From: an uncultured Clostridia bacterium | GTDB lineage: Bacteria > Bacillota > Clostridia > Christensenellales > UBA1242 | DNA length: 57,933 bases | Assembly: GCA_944384465.1 (NCBI GenBank) | Contig: CALWTK010000006.1 | Span: 1-57,933, forward strand | Direction: 5' to 3' | In this document: positions 7,957 to 15,258 of the stretch, one piece after another | Layout: each line of letters starts with the position of its first letter | How positions within the stretch are numbered: position 1 is the stretch's first letter | Notes under the pieces: model-generated | What the model saw: the letters and a program-made list of their open reading frames with translations, nothing else | Databases searched by the model: none | What the model was told of the DNA's origin: nothing | Position numbers and translations under genes: made by a program

Positions 7957-8559
7957 CTATTCTTCAATATCATAATCATCAATATCTATTTCCACTGGGC
8001 GGACTAAATCTTTTAATTTGTGTCTGATCTGTTTAAGTTTGTTGGTGACCATGATTAAGGTGATTAAATCCATAATTCCATTTATAATAATGCAAGAGCC
8101 TAAGAAAATATTTAATATAGTTTCGCTAAATGGATTGATGATGATAATCATCCCTAACAACAAAAATATTGTACCAAAGATTGTCTCAACCCACCAATTT
8201 TTTGCACCGAATTTTTTGTAGTTTAAAGATCTTTGAATTTTTATAAGTGCGGAGAAAATAAATACGGTACCAAACAAAAATGCCAAGATATTTAATTCGG
8301 TCAGAATCCTAACTGACGATATTAAAAGTAGACCAAAGATAAAATCAAATATTCCGAACCAAAATCCAAACAATTCATAGCCGTATATGAAGTAGTTTAC
8401 AATTTCAATAATTCCTAAAATGATTATTCCTGCACCAAAGACATATAGCAGGGTGAGTTTTGTAATTTCTGGAAAAATGATCAATAAAATACCAAAAATT
8501 ATGCAAAAAATACTAAAAATAGCAGAAGTTAGTTTAAAATTTTTAAATTTTTCTTTCAT
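7957..8559 (-). CDS. HdeD-like (DUF308) membrane protein
   Basis: A 200-residue inner-membrane protein with about six hydrophobic segments in three hairpin pairs, each ending in a Gly-rich helix, as in the DUF308/HdeD family (first helix IFSIFCIIFGILLIIFP, second LLYVFGAGIIILGIIEI). HdeD is linked to acid resistance in enteric bacteria; in Firmicutes the role is unknown. The C-terminal 25 residues are charged and end in an acidic tail (DIDDYDIEE). It has its own promoter, TTGGAT-18-TATAAT on the minus strand, and AGGAGAG upstream of the ATG. Confidence 0.85.
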   Translation of the reverse strand: MKEKFKNFKLTSAIFSIFCIIFGILLIIFPEITKLTLLYVFGAGIIILGIIEIVNYFIYGYELFGFWFGIFDFIFGLLLISSVRILTELNILAFLFGTVFIFSALIKIQRSLNYKKFGAKNWWVETIFGTIFLLLGMIIIINPFSETILNIFLGSCIIINGIMDLITLIMVTNKLKQIRHKLKDLVRPVEIDIDDYDIEE

Positions 8560-8605
8560 AATCTCTCCTAATATTTATTATAATACATATCTAGAAATTA
8601 ATCCA

Positions 8606-8622
8606 ACAATTTTAAAAATTGT
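8606..8622. promoter_or_regulatory. Palindrome between divergent genes
   Basis: ACAATTTT-A-AAAATTGT lies between the divergent HdeD-like gene and the 222-residue protein gene, next to the HdeD -35 element. It is a possible operator, but the AT-rich context makes chance plausible. Confidence 0.3.
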
Positions 8623-8648
8623 AATTCAATTAATTTATAAGGGGGCAT

Positions 8649-9317
8649 ATGTATATCGATTATTTTCAAGATTTAAGTTTAGTGAAAAAATATTTTTCAA
8701 CAGTTGGTGATAGGGATATCAAATCTCGTGGTGAACAACACTATTATTGGGATGGATGCTGGGGGACTATGATGATTAAATGTAAGGTCGTGGAAAATTA
8801 TGATCAAGTCAAGACATTTTTTGCCGATCAAAATGGGCACCCTTTAGGATATCCGTTGCAGGGTGAATTTTTTGACTGCACGATAAAAGATTTTGTCTTG
8901 AAAGATAGTGCAATTTTGGGGCACCTTGATGGTCAAAACATCTACATAAAATTGGATAAATCAAAACGTGAAAGATTGATACCGCTTTTAGAAAAGGTGC
9001 CGACTGATGATATGGACATTTTATCCCTTGTGGCGATTGATGCCAGATTTTTGGGATGTTTGAATATAAAAAGGATTGTAGAAATTTTGAATTCCGACAA
9101 AGATTTTTATCTGAAATTGATGCTCGCAAAAGACAAGGCGATACACAATATTTTGACCAGCGAAGAAAATTTTTCAGACAAAAAAGCTTTGGACTTAGAT
9201 CTGAAATTTCGTCAAAAATATGTAAAAGAGATTGGCAGTATCATAAAAGTTTTCAACAAACGATTAAAGAAACACATGAAAAATCAGCTAGAAAAAAATG
9301 AGGGAATGATTATCTAA
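8649..9317 (+). CDS. Hypothetical protein
   Basis: A 222-residue soluble protein that I do not recognise. It has no signal peptide, no membrane segment and no obvious enzymatic motif. It is mixed alpha/beta in the first 130 residues (segments such as YYWDGCWGTMMIKCKVV and ILGHLDGQNIYIKLD) and helical, Lys-rich in the last 70. AAGGGGG is eight bases upstream of the ATG. It is transcribed ahead of leuS, but leuS has its own promoter starting four bases after this gene ends. The function is unknown. Confidence 0.75.
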   Translation: MYIDYFQDLSLVKKYFSTVGDRDIKSRGEQHYYWDGCWGTMMIKCKVVENYDQVKTFFADQNGHPLGYPLQGEFFDCTIKDFVLKDSAILGHLDGQNIYIKLDKSKRERLIPLLEKVPTDDMDILSLVAIDARFLGCLNIKRIVEILNSDKDFYLKLMLAKDKAIHNILTSEENFSDKKALDLDLKFRQKYVKEIGSIIKVFNKRLKKHMKNQLEKNEGMII

Positions 9318-9320
9318 TAA

Positions 9321-9350
9321 TTGACAAACCTTTCTCATATATGTTATCAT
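9321..9350 (+). promoter_or_regulatory. leuS promoter
   Basis: TTGACA (9321-9326), an 18-base spacer, TATCAT (9345-9350). The predicted start near 9357 coincides with the ATG of the leader peptide. Confidence 0.65.
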
Positions 9351-9356
9351 AAATGC

Positions 9357-9392
9357 ATGAAAAATAAATTTTTGGCATTGCTATTACAATAA
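9357..9392 (+). CDS. Leucine-rich leader peptide of leuS
   Basis: An 11-codon open frame encoding MKNKFLALLLQ then TAA. Four of its eleven codons are Leu (TTG, TTG, CTA, TTA), three of them consecutive or nearly so just before the stop. It lies between the leuS promoter and a terminator hairpin, so it has the design of an amino-acid attenuation leader: ribosomes short of Leu-tRNA would stall in the Leu codons. It may be translated from a leaderless 5' end, as the ATG sits at the predicted start site. It is too short to be found by ordinary gene calling. Confidence 0.55.
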   Translation: MKNKFLALLLQ

Positions 9393-9393
9393 A

Positions 9394-9464
9394 GTGCCGT
9401 TCTATCGGCACATTGTTTTGGTTGTGCTGAAATATGTGTGACAGCATGACCGCTGTCATTTTTT
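9394..9464 (+). promoter_or_regulatory. Candidate transcription attenuator of leuS
   Basis: Three structures are possible. A first hairpin is GTGCCG-TTCTAT-CGGCAC (9394-9411). A terminator is TGACAGC / GCTGTCA (9439-9445, 9452-9458) followed by six T. An alternative ten-pair stem, GGTTGTGCTG (9420-9429) with CAGCATGACC (9442-9451, two G-U pairs), uses the CAGC of the terminator and so would act as antiterminator. With the Leu-codon leader just upstream, this is a classical attenuation layout. No T-box sequence is present. Confidence 0.55.
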
Positions 9465-9482
9465 GTTTGTTAAGGAGATTTT

Positions 9483-11894
9483 ATGAGAGAATACAAGCCA
9501 CAAGAGATTGAGCAAAAATGGAAAAAATATTGGGAGGACCATGCGACTTTCAAGACTGATATTTGGGATTTTTCAAAGCCTAAATTCTATGCGCTAGATA
9601 TGTTCCCATATCCGTCAGGTGCGGGACTGCATGTCGGGCATCCAGAAGGATATACCGCCACTGATATTGTCAGCAGGATGAAAAGGATGCAAGGGTACAA
9701 TGTCCTTCATCCTATGGGATTTGATTCGTTCGGTCTGCCAGCTGAACAATATGCGATCGAGACGGGGAATCACCCAAATGTGTTCACTGAAAAAAATATC
9801 AATTATTTTCGCAGTCAGTTGAAAAATATTGGGTTCTCTTACGATTGGGATAGAGAGATCAGCACATCTGATCCTAAATATTACAAATGGACGCAATGGA
9901 TATTCAAGCAATTGTATCTCGATGGCTTGGCTAGGAACGTGGATATACCTGTCAACTGGTGTGAAGAATTGGGCTCAGTGCTCGCAAATGATGAGATCGT
10001 GGATGGGAAAAGCGAGCGGGGCGGTTATCCAGTAGTCAAGAAAAATATGAAGCAGTGGGTCATAGATATCCCTAAATATGCGGAGAGATTGTTGAGTGGC
10101 TTGGACGAAATTGACTGGCCAGAGTCCACAAAATTGATGCAGAGAAATTGGATTGGAAAATCAAATGGAGTTGAGGTGGATTTTGATATTGTCGGTGGGG
10201 GCAAATTTTCTATATTTACCACCTGTATTGAGACAATATATGGAATTTCATTTATGGTTTTGGCGCCTGAAAGTAAGCTCGTGGATGAATTGAAACCTAG
10301 GATAAAAAATTGGGCTGATGTTGAAAAATACAGGACTGAGACTGCTAAACTTAGCGACCTAGACAGGACAGAATTGAACAAGGGAAAGTCTGGCGTCTGT
10401 CTAGAAGGGATAATGGCGATCAATCCTGTCAACAACAAGCAAGTGCCAGTATTCATAGGTGATTTTGTCTTGGCAAGTTATGGGACGGGAGCGGTTATGG
10501 CGGTACCTAGTCATGACCAAAGAGATTTTGAGTATGCGATTGAACATAATATTCCTATGATACAAGTCATAACAGGTGCAGATGTGAGCAAATGTGCATT
10601 TGAAAAATACGACTATTTAGGAAAGGGTTGCAAGCTGATAAATAGTGAAGAGTTCACTGGGCTAACTGTAGAAGAAGCAAAGACTGCCATCACAGACAAA
10701 TTGATAAAGATGGGAAAGGGTAGGATTAAAACAAATTACCATATACGTGAGTGGATATTTGCTCGTCAAAGATATTGGGGCGAACCGCTTCCTATAGTAC
10801 ATTTTGATGATGGTAGCACGGCAGCTTTGGATGATAAAGATTTGCCATTAGTCTTGCCTGTACTGAAAGATTACAAACCAGCAAAAGATGGCAATTCTCC
10901 TTTGGCAAAGGATAAAGAATGGGTGAATATCACCTATCATGGCAAACCTGCCAAACGAGAGACTAGCACCATGCCGGGAAGCGCGGGTTCAAGTTGGTAT
11001 TTCTTGCGCTACATTGATCCGCACAATGATAAAGAGTTTGCTAATTTCGAGTTGCTGAAACATTGGTTACCGGTGGATCTGTATGTCGGTGGTCCGGAAC
11101 ATGCGGTGGGGCATCTATTGTATTCAAGGATGTGGAACAATTTCCTTTTCGATAAAGGGTTGGTGCCTGTGAAAGAGCCGTTCAAAAAGTTGGTTCATCC
11201 GGGTATGATTTTGGGGGCGAACGGTATCAAGATGGGGAAACGCTATCCAGAATATGTGGTGGACCCAAACGATGTTGTGAAAAAATATGGCGCGGACACT
11301 TTGAGACTGTATGAAATGTTCATGGGACCATTGGAAGCGTCAAAACCTTGGGACGAAAATGGGGTAAATGGCGCTAGAAAATTCTTGGATAGAGTGTTTA
11401 GACTTTATCAAGAAAAAGAGATTATAGACACGGGCGACAGTGAACTAGAGATGATATATCATCAGACAGTCAAAAAGGTCACAGAAGATTTTGAGAGTTT
11501 GAACTTCAATACTGCCATAGCACAGATGATGATATTTATCAATGCAGTCAGCAAGGCAAAAACTTTCCCTAGAGAATATGCAGAAGGTTTTGTAAAATTG
11601 TTGAATCCAATTTGTCCTTGTATCACTGAAGAACTATGGGAAATGTTGGGGCATGAAAATGCGACCATCAGTTATGAGAGTTGGCCAACTTATGATGATA
11701 GTAAAATGGTTGTTGACACTATTGAAATTCCTATTCAAGTGAACGGAAAATTGCGTGGGAAAATTACGGTAGATAAAAATCTAGGAGAGGACGAGATCAA
11801 AAAATTGGCGCTCAATGAAGTGAAGGCATATGTAGAAAATGGTTATAAAAAAATAATTTATATACCAAACAGAATATTTAATATAGTTGTATAA
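9483..11894 (+). CDS. leuS: Leucyl-tRNA synthetase
   Basis: Class I synthetase that charges tRNA-Leu. The 803 residues match the bacterial enzyme. The HIGH motif is HVGH in PSGAGLHVGHPEGYTATD (near residue 46). The CP1 editing domain spans roughly residues 220-420 and contains GTGAVMAVPSHDQRDFEYA. The C-terminal domain (from SWPTYDDSK) is complete. The KMSKS position reads KMGKR (GIKMGKRYPEYVVDP), a variant also known in other Firmicutes-type LeuS. AAGGAG is six bases before the ATG. Expression is probably controlled by the Leu leader peptide and attenuator directly upstream. Confidence 0.97.
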   Translation: MREYKPQEIEQKWKKYWEDHATFKTDIWDFSKPKFYALDMFPYPSGAGLHVGHPEGYTATDIVSRMKRMQGYNVLHPMGFDSFGLPAEQYAIETGNHPNVFTEKNINYFRSQLKNIGFSYDWDREISTSDPKYYKWTQWIFKQLYLDGLARNVDIPVNWCEELGSVLANDEIVDGKSERGGYPVVKKNMKQWVIDIPKYAERLLSGLDEIDWPESTKLMQRNWIGKSNGVEVDFDIVGGGKFSIFTTCIETIYGISFMVLAPESKLVDELKPRIKNWADVEKYRTETAKLSDLDRTELNKGKSGVCLEGIMAINPVNNKQVPVFIGDFVLASYGTGAVMAVPSHDQRDFEYAIEHNIPMIQVITGADVSKCAFEKYDYLGKGCKLINSEEFTGLTVEEAKTAITDKLIKMGKGRIKTNYHIREWIFARQRYWGEPLPIVHFDDGSTAALDDKDLPLVLPVLKDYKPAKDGNSPLAKDKEWVNITYHGKPAKRETSTMPGSAGSSWYFLRYIDPHNDKEFANFELLKHWLPVDLYVGGPEHAVGHLLYSRMWNNFLFDKGLVPVKEPFKKLVHPGMILGANGIKMGKRYPEYVVDPNDVVKKYGADTLRLYEMFMGPLEASKPWDENGVNGARKFLDRVFRLYQEKEIIDTGDSELEMIYHQTVKKVTEDFESLNFNTAIAQMMIFINAVSKAKTFPREYAEGFVKLLNPICPCITEELWEMLGHENATISYESWPTYDDSKMVVDTIEIPIQVNGKLRGKITVDKNLGEDEIKKLALNEVKAYVENGYKKIIYIPNRIFNIVV

Positions 11895-11900
11895 ATTTTT

Positions 11901-11928
11901 AAAAAAGTATGTAAAAACATACTTTTTT
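11901..11928 (+). terminator. leuS terminator
   Basis: AAAAAAGTATGT-AAAA-ACATACTTTTTT stem-loop with a T-run. Confidence 0.75.
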
Positions 11929-11932
11929 TACA

Positions 11933-12034
11933 TTTTTCCATAAAATAATTTGTTTTTCCATAAAATAATTTGTTTTTTAGTGATTTTTAAACTTTATTTT
12001 TGATATTAAATAAAATTTTTGATATTAAATAAAA
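11933..12034. repeat. Two adjacent short tandem duplications
   Basis: A 20-base unit (11933-11952) is exactly repeated at 11953-11972. Further on, a 19-base unit (11997-12015) is exactly repeated at 12016-12034. Two independent exact duplications in the same spacer suggest replication slippage in AT-rich DNA. Confidence 0.8.
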
Positions 12035-12047
12035 TTATAAAAAAATT

Positions 12048-12076
12048 TTGCATTCTTATACAATTTAGTGTATAAT
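12048..12076 (+). promoter_or_regulatory. Promoter of the VTT-domain gene
   Basis: TTGCAT (12048-12053), a 17-base spacer, TATAAT (12071-12076). About 50 leader bases follow. Confidence 0.6.
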
Positions 12077-12131
12077 TAGATAAATTGATTTAAATTATAT
12101 TATTAGAAAAAGAATATAATATAAGGGATAG

Positions 12132-13025
12132 ATGAAAGAAAAAATAAAAAAATTATTTGACAACAATACCTTGCACGGAAAAATCATGCGTGCAGTTTTT
12201 GTTTTGATTATAGTCGCAATCATTTGTGTGGTGGCATATGTGATAATGAAAAAAACTGGCTTTTGGGAAGAGATCAACTCTATGGAAAAGATCAGAGAGT
12301 GGGTGCTCGCTGGGGGCGTGTTTAGCTTTTTGATATTCATTTTACTTCAGATTTTGCAGACCACTATTTTACAAATTCCCGCTATTTTTGTAACCATCGC
12401 GGGCGCGCTAATTTTCGGGAGATGGCCAGCTTTTATCATGAGTTATATTGCTGTCATGATAGGCAGTTTGATTATGTTTTGGATCGGGCGAAAAGCGGGC
12501 AGAAAATTTCTAAATTGGCTGGCAGGTGAAGAGACTGCAAACAAGTGGATAGACAGGATGAGCAATGGTAAATATTTGTTTTTCCTTATGATGCTATTCC
12601 CACTGTTCCCTGACGATATTTTGTGCGTTGTAGCGGGGCTTACTAAAATGAGTTTTCCTTTCTTCTTCTGGACAAATGTTTTAGCTAGGGGATTGGGTAT
12701 TGCGTGTACAGTCTTCTTTGGTAGTGGAGCGATAATTCCGTTCCATGGCTGGGGCTTGATCGTGTGGGGTGTCTTGATCGTTCTAGTTATAATTTTATTT
12801 TATCTTAGCGTCAGGTATAAAAACAAAATTGATGAAATAATTAGATTGATGTTTAAGCGAAAACTAAAACCAGCGAATACAGTAGAAAATCAAAACATGA
12901 TAGAAAATGAAGTGGTTAAAAAAGATGAAAAAATCGAAATTGTAGAAAAGGAAAATAAAATTAATATTAAAAAAAATACAGAAAGTATAGAAAAAAACGT
13001 AAAAAATGATGAAAAAATTGAATAA
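12132..13025 (+). CDS. VTT-domain (TVP38/DedA-type) membrane protein
   Basis: A 297-residue integral membrane protein. The region around residues 55-215 has the VTT (SNARE-associated) architecture: QTTILQIPAIFVTIAGALIFGRWPAF, then a GSLIMFWIGRKAGRKF segment with the family's charged re-entrant motif, and LFPLFPDDILCVVAGLTKMS, which matches the conserved P-x2-P-D core. Bacterial members act in membrane homeostasis and undecaprenyl-phosphate or phospholipid translocation (established for relatives). The C-terminal 60 residues are an unusual, highly charged Lys/Glu/Asn tail, probably cytoplasmic and disordered. AAGGG precedes the ATG. Confidence 0.85.
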   Translation: MKEKIKKLFDNNTLHGKIMRAVFVLIIVAIICVVAYVIMKKTGFWEEINSMEKIREWVLAGGVFSFLIFILLQILQTTILQIPAIFVTIAGALIFGRWPAFIMSYIAVMIGSLIMFWIGRKAGRKFLNWLAGEETANKWIDRMSNGKYLFFLMMLFPLFPDDILCVVAGLTKMSFPFFFWTNVLARGLGIACTVFFGSGAIIPFHGWGLIVWGVLIVLVIILFYLSVRYKNKIDEIIRLMFKRKLKPANTVENQNMIENEVVKKDEKIEIVEKENKINIKKNTESIEKNVKNDEKIE

Positions 13026-13111
13026 ATTTAATTATATTTTAAATTTTCAAACATTTTAAATAGAAAATAAATTAAAAAAATTTTATTAAAATTTATCTTT
13101 ATAAAATCATT

Positions 13112-13140
13112 TTGAAAAATTTGTATATTTATGCTAAAAT
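13112..13140 (+). promoter_or_regulatory. Promoter of the zinc-ribbon gene
   Basis: TTGAAA (13112-13117), a 17-base spacer and TAAAAT (13135-13140), with TG in extended -10 position. Confidence 0.6.
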
Positions 13141-13158
13141 AATTATAAGGAAATAAAT

Positions 13159-13446
13159 ATGGAAGAAATCAAAGAAGAAAACAATAAAAATTTTAAATGT
13201 CCAGCATGTGGTGCTAGTATAAAATTGGATGAAAAATATTGCGAGTATTGTGGCAGTGTGAATCCACATTATCAACAAAAAGAACCGCCAAAAGATATTG
13301 AACTGCCTAGCGAGGATTACGATATAGACATGGGAGACGTGTTTGGCGGATTCCTTGGAGGAATGATGTTGGGCGGAATGATGCGCGGACCTAGAGTTCC
13401 CTTTGGACCTGGTCGTCGCGGACCTCGGCCTCCTAGAAGAAGATGA
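13159..13446 (+). CDS. Small zinc-ribbon protein with Gly/Arg/Pro-rich tail
   Basis: A 95-residue protein. An N-terminal zinc ribbon, CPACG-x9-KYCEYCG (residues 14-34), should bind one Zn ion. The second half is acidic (SEDYDIDMGD), then Gly/Met-rich (FGGFLGGMMLGGMMRG), and ends with a basic Gly/Pro/Arg tail (GPGRRGPRPPRRR). The Gly/Met stretch could insert in a membrane or mediate self-association. It lies directly before two more zinc-ribbon genes, so the three probably work together (inference). The specific function is unknown. Confidence 0.75.
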   Translation: MEEIKEENNKNFKCPACGASIKLDEKYCEYCGSVNPHYQQKEPPKDIELPSEDYDIDMGDVFGGFLGGMMLGGMMRGPRVPFGPGRRGPRPPRRR

Positions 13447-13456
13447 GGTCTATTGA

Positions 13457-13485
13457 TTGACAAGAACAATTATTTATGAGATAAT
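13457..13485 (+). promoter_or_regulatory. Promoter of the SPFH gene
   Basis: TTGACA (13457-13462), a 17-base spacer, GATAAT (13480-13485). GGAGGG follows before the ATG at 13515. Confidence 0.6.
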
Positions 13486-13514
13486 TGAGATAATATAAAT
13501 ATATCGGAGGGAAT

Positions 13515-14636
13515 ATGGGATTTTTTAAAAAGCAATTTTTATCAGTGATCGAATGGAAAGATGCTAGCAACGACATCATAGTATATCGTTATCCACTGAC
13601 AGATAGAGACGAGATTATGAACAGCTCGACGTTGGTGGTGAGAGAGAGTCAGGTTGCTATGTTTATACATAAAGGTGAGATAGCGGACGTGTTCGGACCG
13701 GGGACGTACAAACTAGCTACTGAAAACATACCTTTTTTGACTAAACTTTTGAGTCTGTCTACATTGGGTAATTCACGAATAAAAGCGGAAGTGTATTTTG
13801 TCAACACAAAGCGTTTCATGGGGCTAAAATGGGGCACGCAAAATCCTATCATGATGCGAGATGTGGATTTTGGCAACATTCGCTTGCGTGGGTACGGCAC
13901 TTTTGCTTTCAAAGTGGAAGATGCGACAAAATTCATGAAAGAATGTTTCGGTACCAATCCTATATATAGAGTTAAAGATATGGTCACGCAATATAAATCT
14001 ACATTGATTCAACTGTTGACGGATGCAATAGGCGAGAGCAAACTTTCTGCTCTAGACTTGGCGGCTAATTATAAAGAACTGGCTGACATTGTGGAAGAAA
14101 AAAGTAAAGAAGAATTCGCTCCAATCGGGTTGAAATTGTCCAATTTTGTCATTGAGAATTTGTCTTTGCCGGAAGATGTGGAGAAGATGCTAGACGAAAG
14201 GACAAAGATGGGCGTCATCAGCGATAAAATGGGCACCTATACTCAGTACAAAGCGGCGAATGCTTTGGGCGATGTGGCAAAAAATCCTAGTGGAGGCGGC
14301 TTGGCCGGCTTAGGAGTGGGCTTAGGCGCTGGCGTGAATATGGGGAGTATGTTCACAGATGCTTTGAGCGGGGCAAAGGACAGCAGACGTCAGGTGACCG
14401 TGCAGTGCATAAAGTGCGGAGCAACTATCCCGGGTAAATCAAAATTCTGCCCTGAATGTGGTGCGACTCAAGCACTGTCTTGCCCAAAATGTGGCGAACC
14501 CGTATCAAAGAACAGTAAATTCTGTGTAAACTGTGGCGAAAAATTGACCTTTAATGAAAAAACATGCCCAAAGTGCGGTAAAGTATTGTCAGCGAAGGCT
14601 AAATTCTGCCCTGATTGTGGCGAAAAGATAAAATAG
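13515..14636 (+). CDS. SPFH-domain protein with C-terminal zinc ribbons
   Basis: A 373-residue protein. Residues 1-240 are an SPFH/band-7-like domain of the virion-core/YdjI type, with the hallmark segments VVRESQVAMFIHKGEIADVFGPGTYKL and NIRLRGYGTFAFKVED. A Gly-rich linker (residues 255-290) follows. The C-terminus has three CxxC...CxxC zinc ribbons (CIKCGA...CPECGA; CPKCGE...CVNCGE; CPKCGK...CPDCGE). SPFH proteins form membrane-associated ring assemblies that organise envelope proteases and stress responses; this soluble-looking subtype is often linked to cell-envelope stress. It overlaps closely with the following membrane zinc-ribbon gene (eight bases apart), so they form an operon. Confidence 0.85.
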   Translation: MGFFKKQFLSVIEWKDASNDIIVYRYPLTDRDEIMNSSTLVVRESQVAMFIHKGEIADVFGPGTYKLATENIPFLTKLLSLSTLGNSRIKAEVYFVNTKRFMGLKWGTQNPIMMRDVDFGNIRLRGYGTFAFKVEDATKFMKECFGTNPIYRVKDMVTQYKSTLIQLLTDAIGESKLSALDLAANYKELADIVEEKSKEEFAPIGLKLSNFVIENLSLPEDVEKMLDERTKMGVISDKMGTYTQYKAANALGDVAKNPSGGGLAGLGVGLGAGVNMGSMFTDALSGAKDSRRQVTVQCIKCGATIPGKSKFCPECGATQALSCPKCGEPVSKNSKFCVNCGEKLTFNEKTCPKCGKVLSAKAKFCPDCGEKIK

Positions 14637-14644
14637 GAGGCAAT

Positions 14645-15100
14645 ATGGGATTGTTTTCATATAGAGAAAAGAGATATGGCAAATTTTGGTTTGTCTTAAT
14701 AGCTATCATTTTGATAGGACTCGCTGTGGCTAGCGTGTATGGTGGGGTCTATGCGGTACTTCACATGACGCATTGGGCAAAATATGTGATCATCACAGTC
14801 GCTTGTATAGTGGCGCTTTTGTTAGCGGGATTTGGTATATTCATGATCCTGTTTTCATTCAGTCTTATCAATACTTGGAAAAGTGTTCGCGATGGCAACA
14901 AATCTAAGGGGGTTGCGAATACTCGTCTGTGTGATAAATGTGGTAGAGTTATCACCAAAAATGCTGAATATTGTGAGCATTGCGGGGCGAAACAACAGAC
15001 AGGCTTAGGTCTCAAAACTTGTCCGGAATGTAAGACTAAAAATAGTGGAAACGCAGCTTTTTGCGAAAAGTGCGGTCATGAGTTTAAAGAAGAAGGATAG
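14645..15100 (+). CDS. Two-helix membrane protein with two zinc ribbons
   Basis: A 151-residue protein. I use the ATG at 14645 because AGGAGG (14635-14640) lies just upstream; an in-frame ATG at 14615 lies inside the preceding gene. Two membrane helices span about residues 13-36 and 47-70. The cytoplasmic part holds two zinc ribbons, LCDKCGR...YCEHCG and CPECKT...FCEKCG. It follows the SPFH gene by eight bases and is probably its membrane partner (inference). The stop codon lies within the terminator hairpin 15093-15117. Confidence 0.8.
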   Translation: MGLFSYREKRYGKFWFVLIAIILIGLAVASVYGGVYAVLHMTHWAKYVIITVACIVALLLAGFGIFMILFSFSLINTWKSVRDGNKSKGVANTRLCDKCGRVITKNAEYCEHCGAKQQTGLGLKTCPECKTKNSGNAAFCEKCGHEFKEEG

Positions 15101-15117
15101 AAAATATCCTTTTTTTT
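15093..15117 (+). terminator. Terminator of the SPFH operon
   Basis: AAGGATA (15093-15099) pairs with TATCCTT (15105-15111), followed by seven T. It overlaps the stop codon of the last gene. Confidence 0.7.
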
Positions 15118-15258
15118 CGTAAAAATTTATTCCGCTTTGCTATTTTCTATGTAGTTTGATTTGTCGTTATATATAATATTATTAACATTTAGATAACTTT
15201 AACAAAAAATTTGTAATATCTTGTCGTTTTGAGTAAAATAATTTTAAGGGGGAAGGCT

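Noticed and set aside
9357..9482. T-box riboswitch for leuS
   Set aside because: The leader is too short and lacks the conserved T-box sequence; the Leu leader peptide explains it better.
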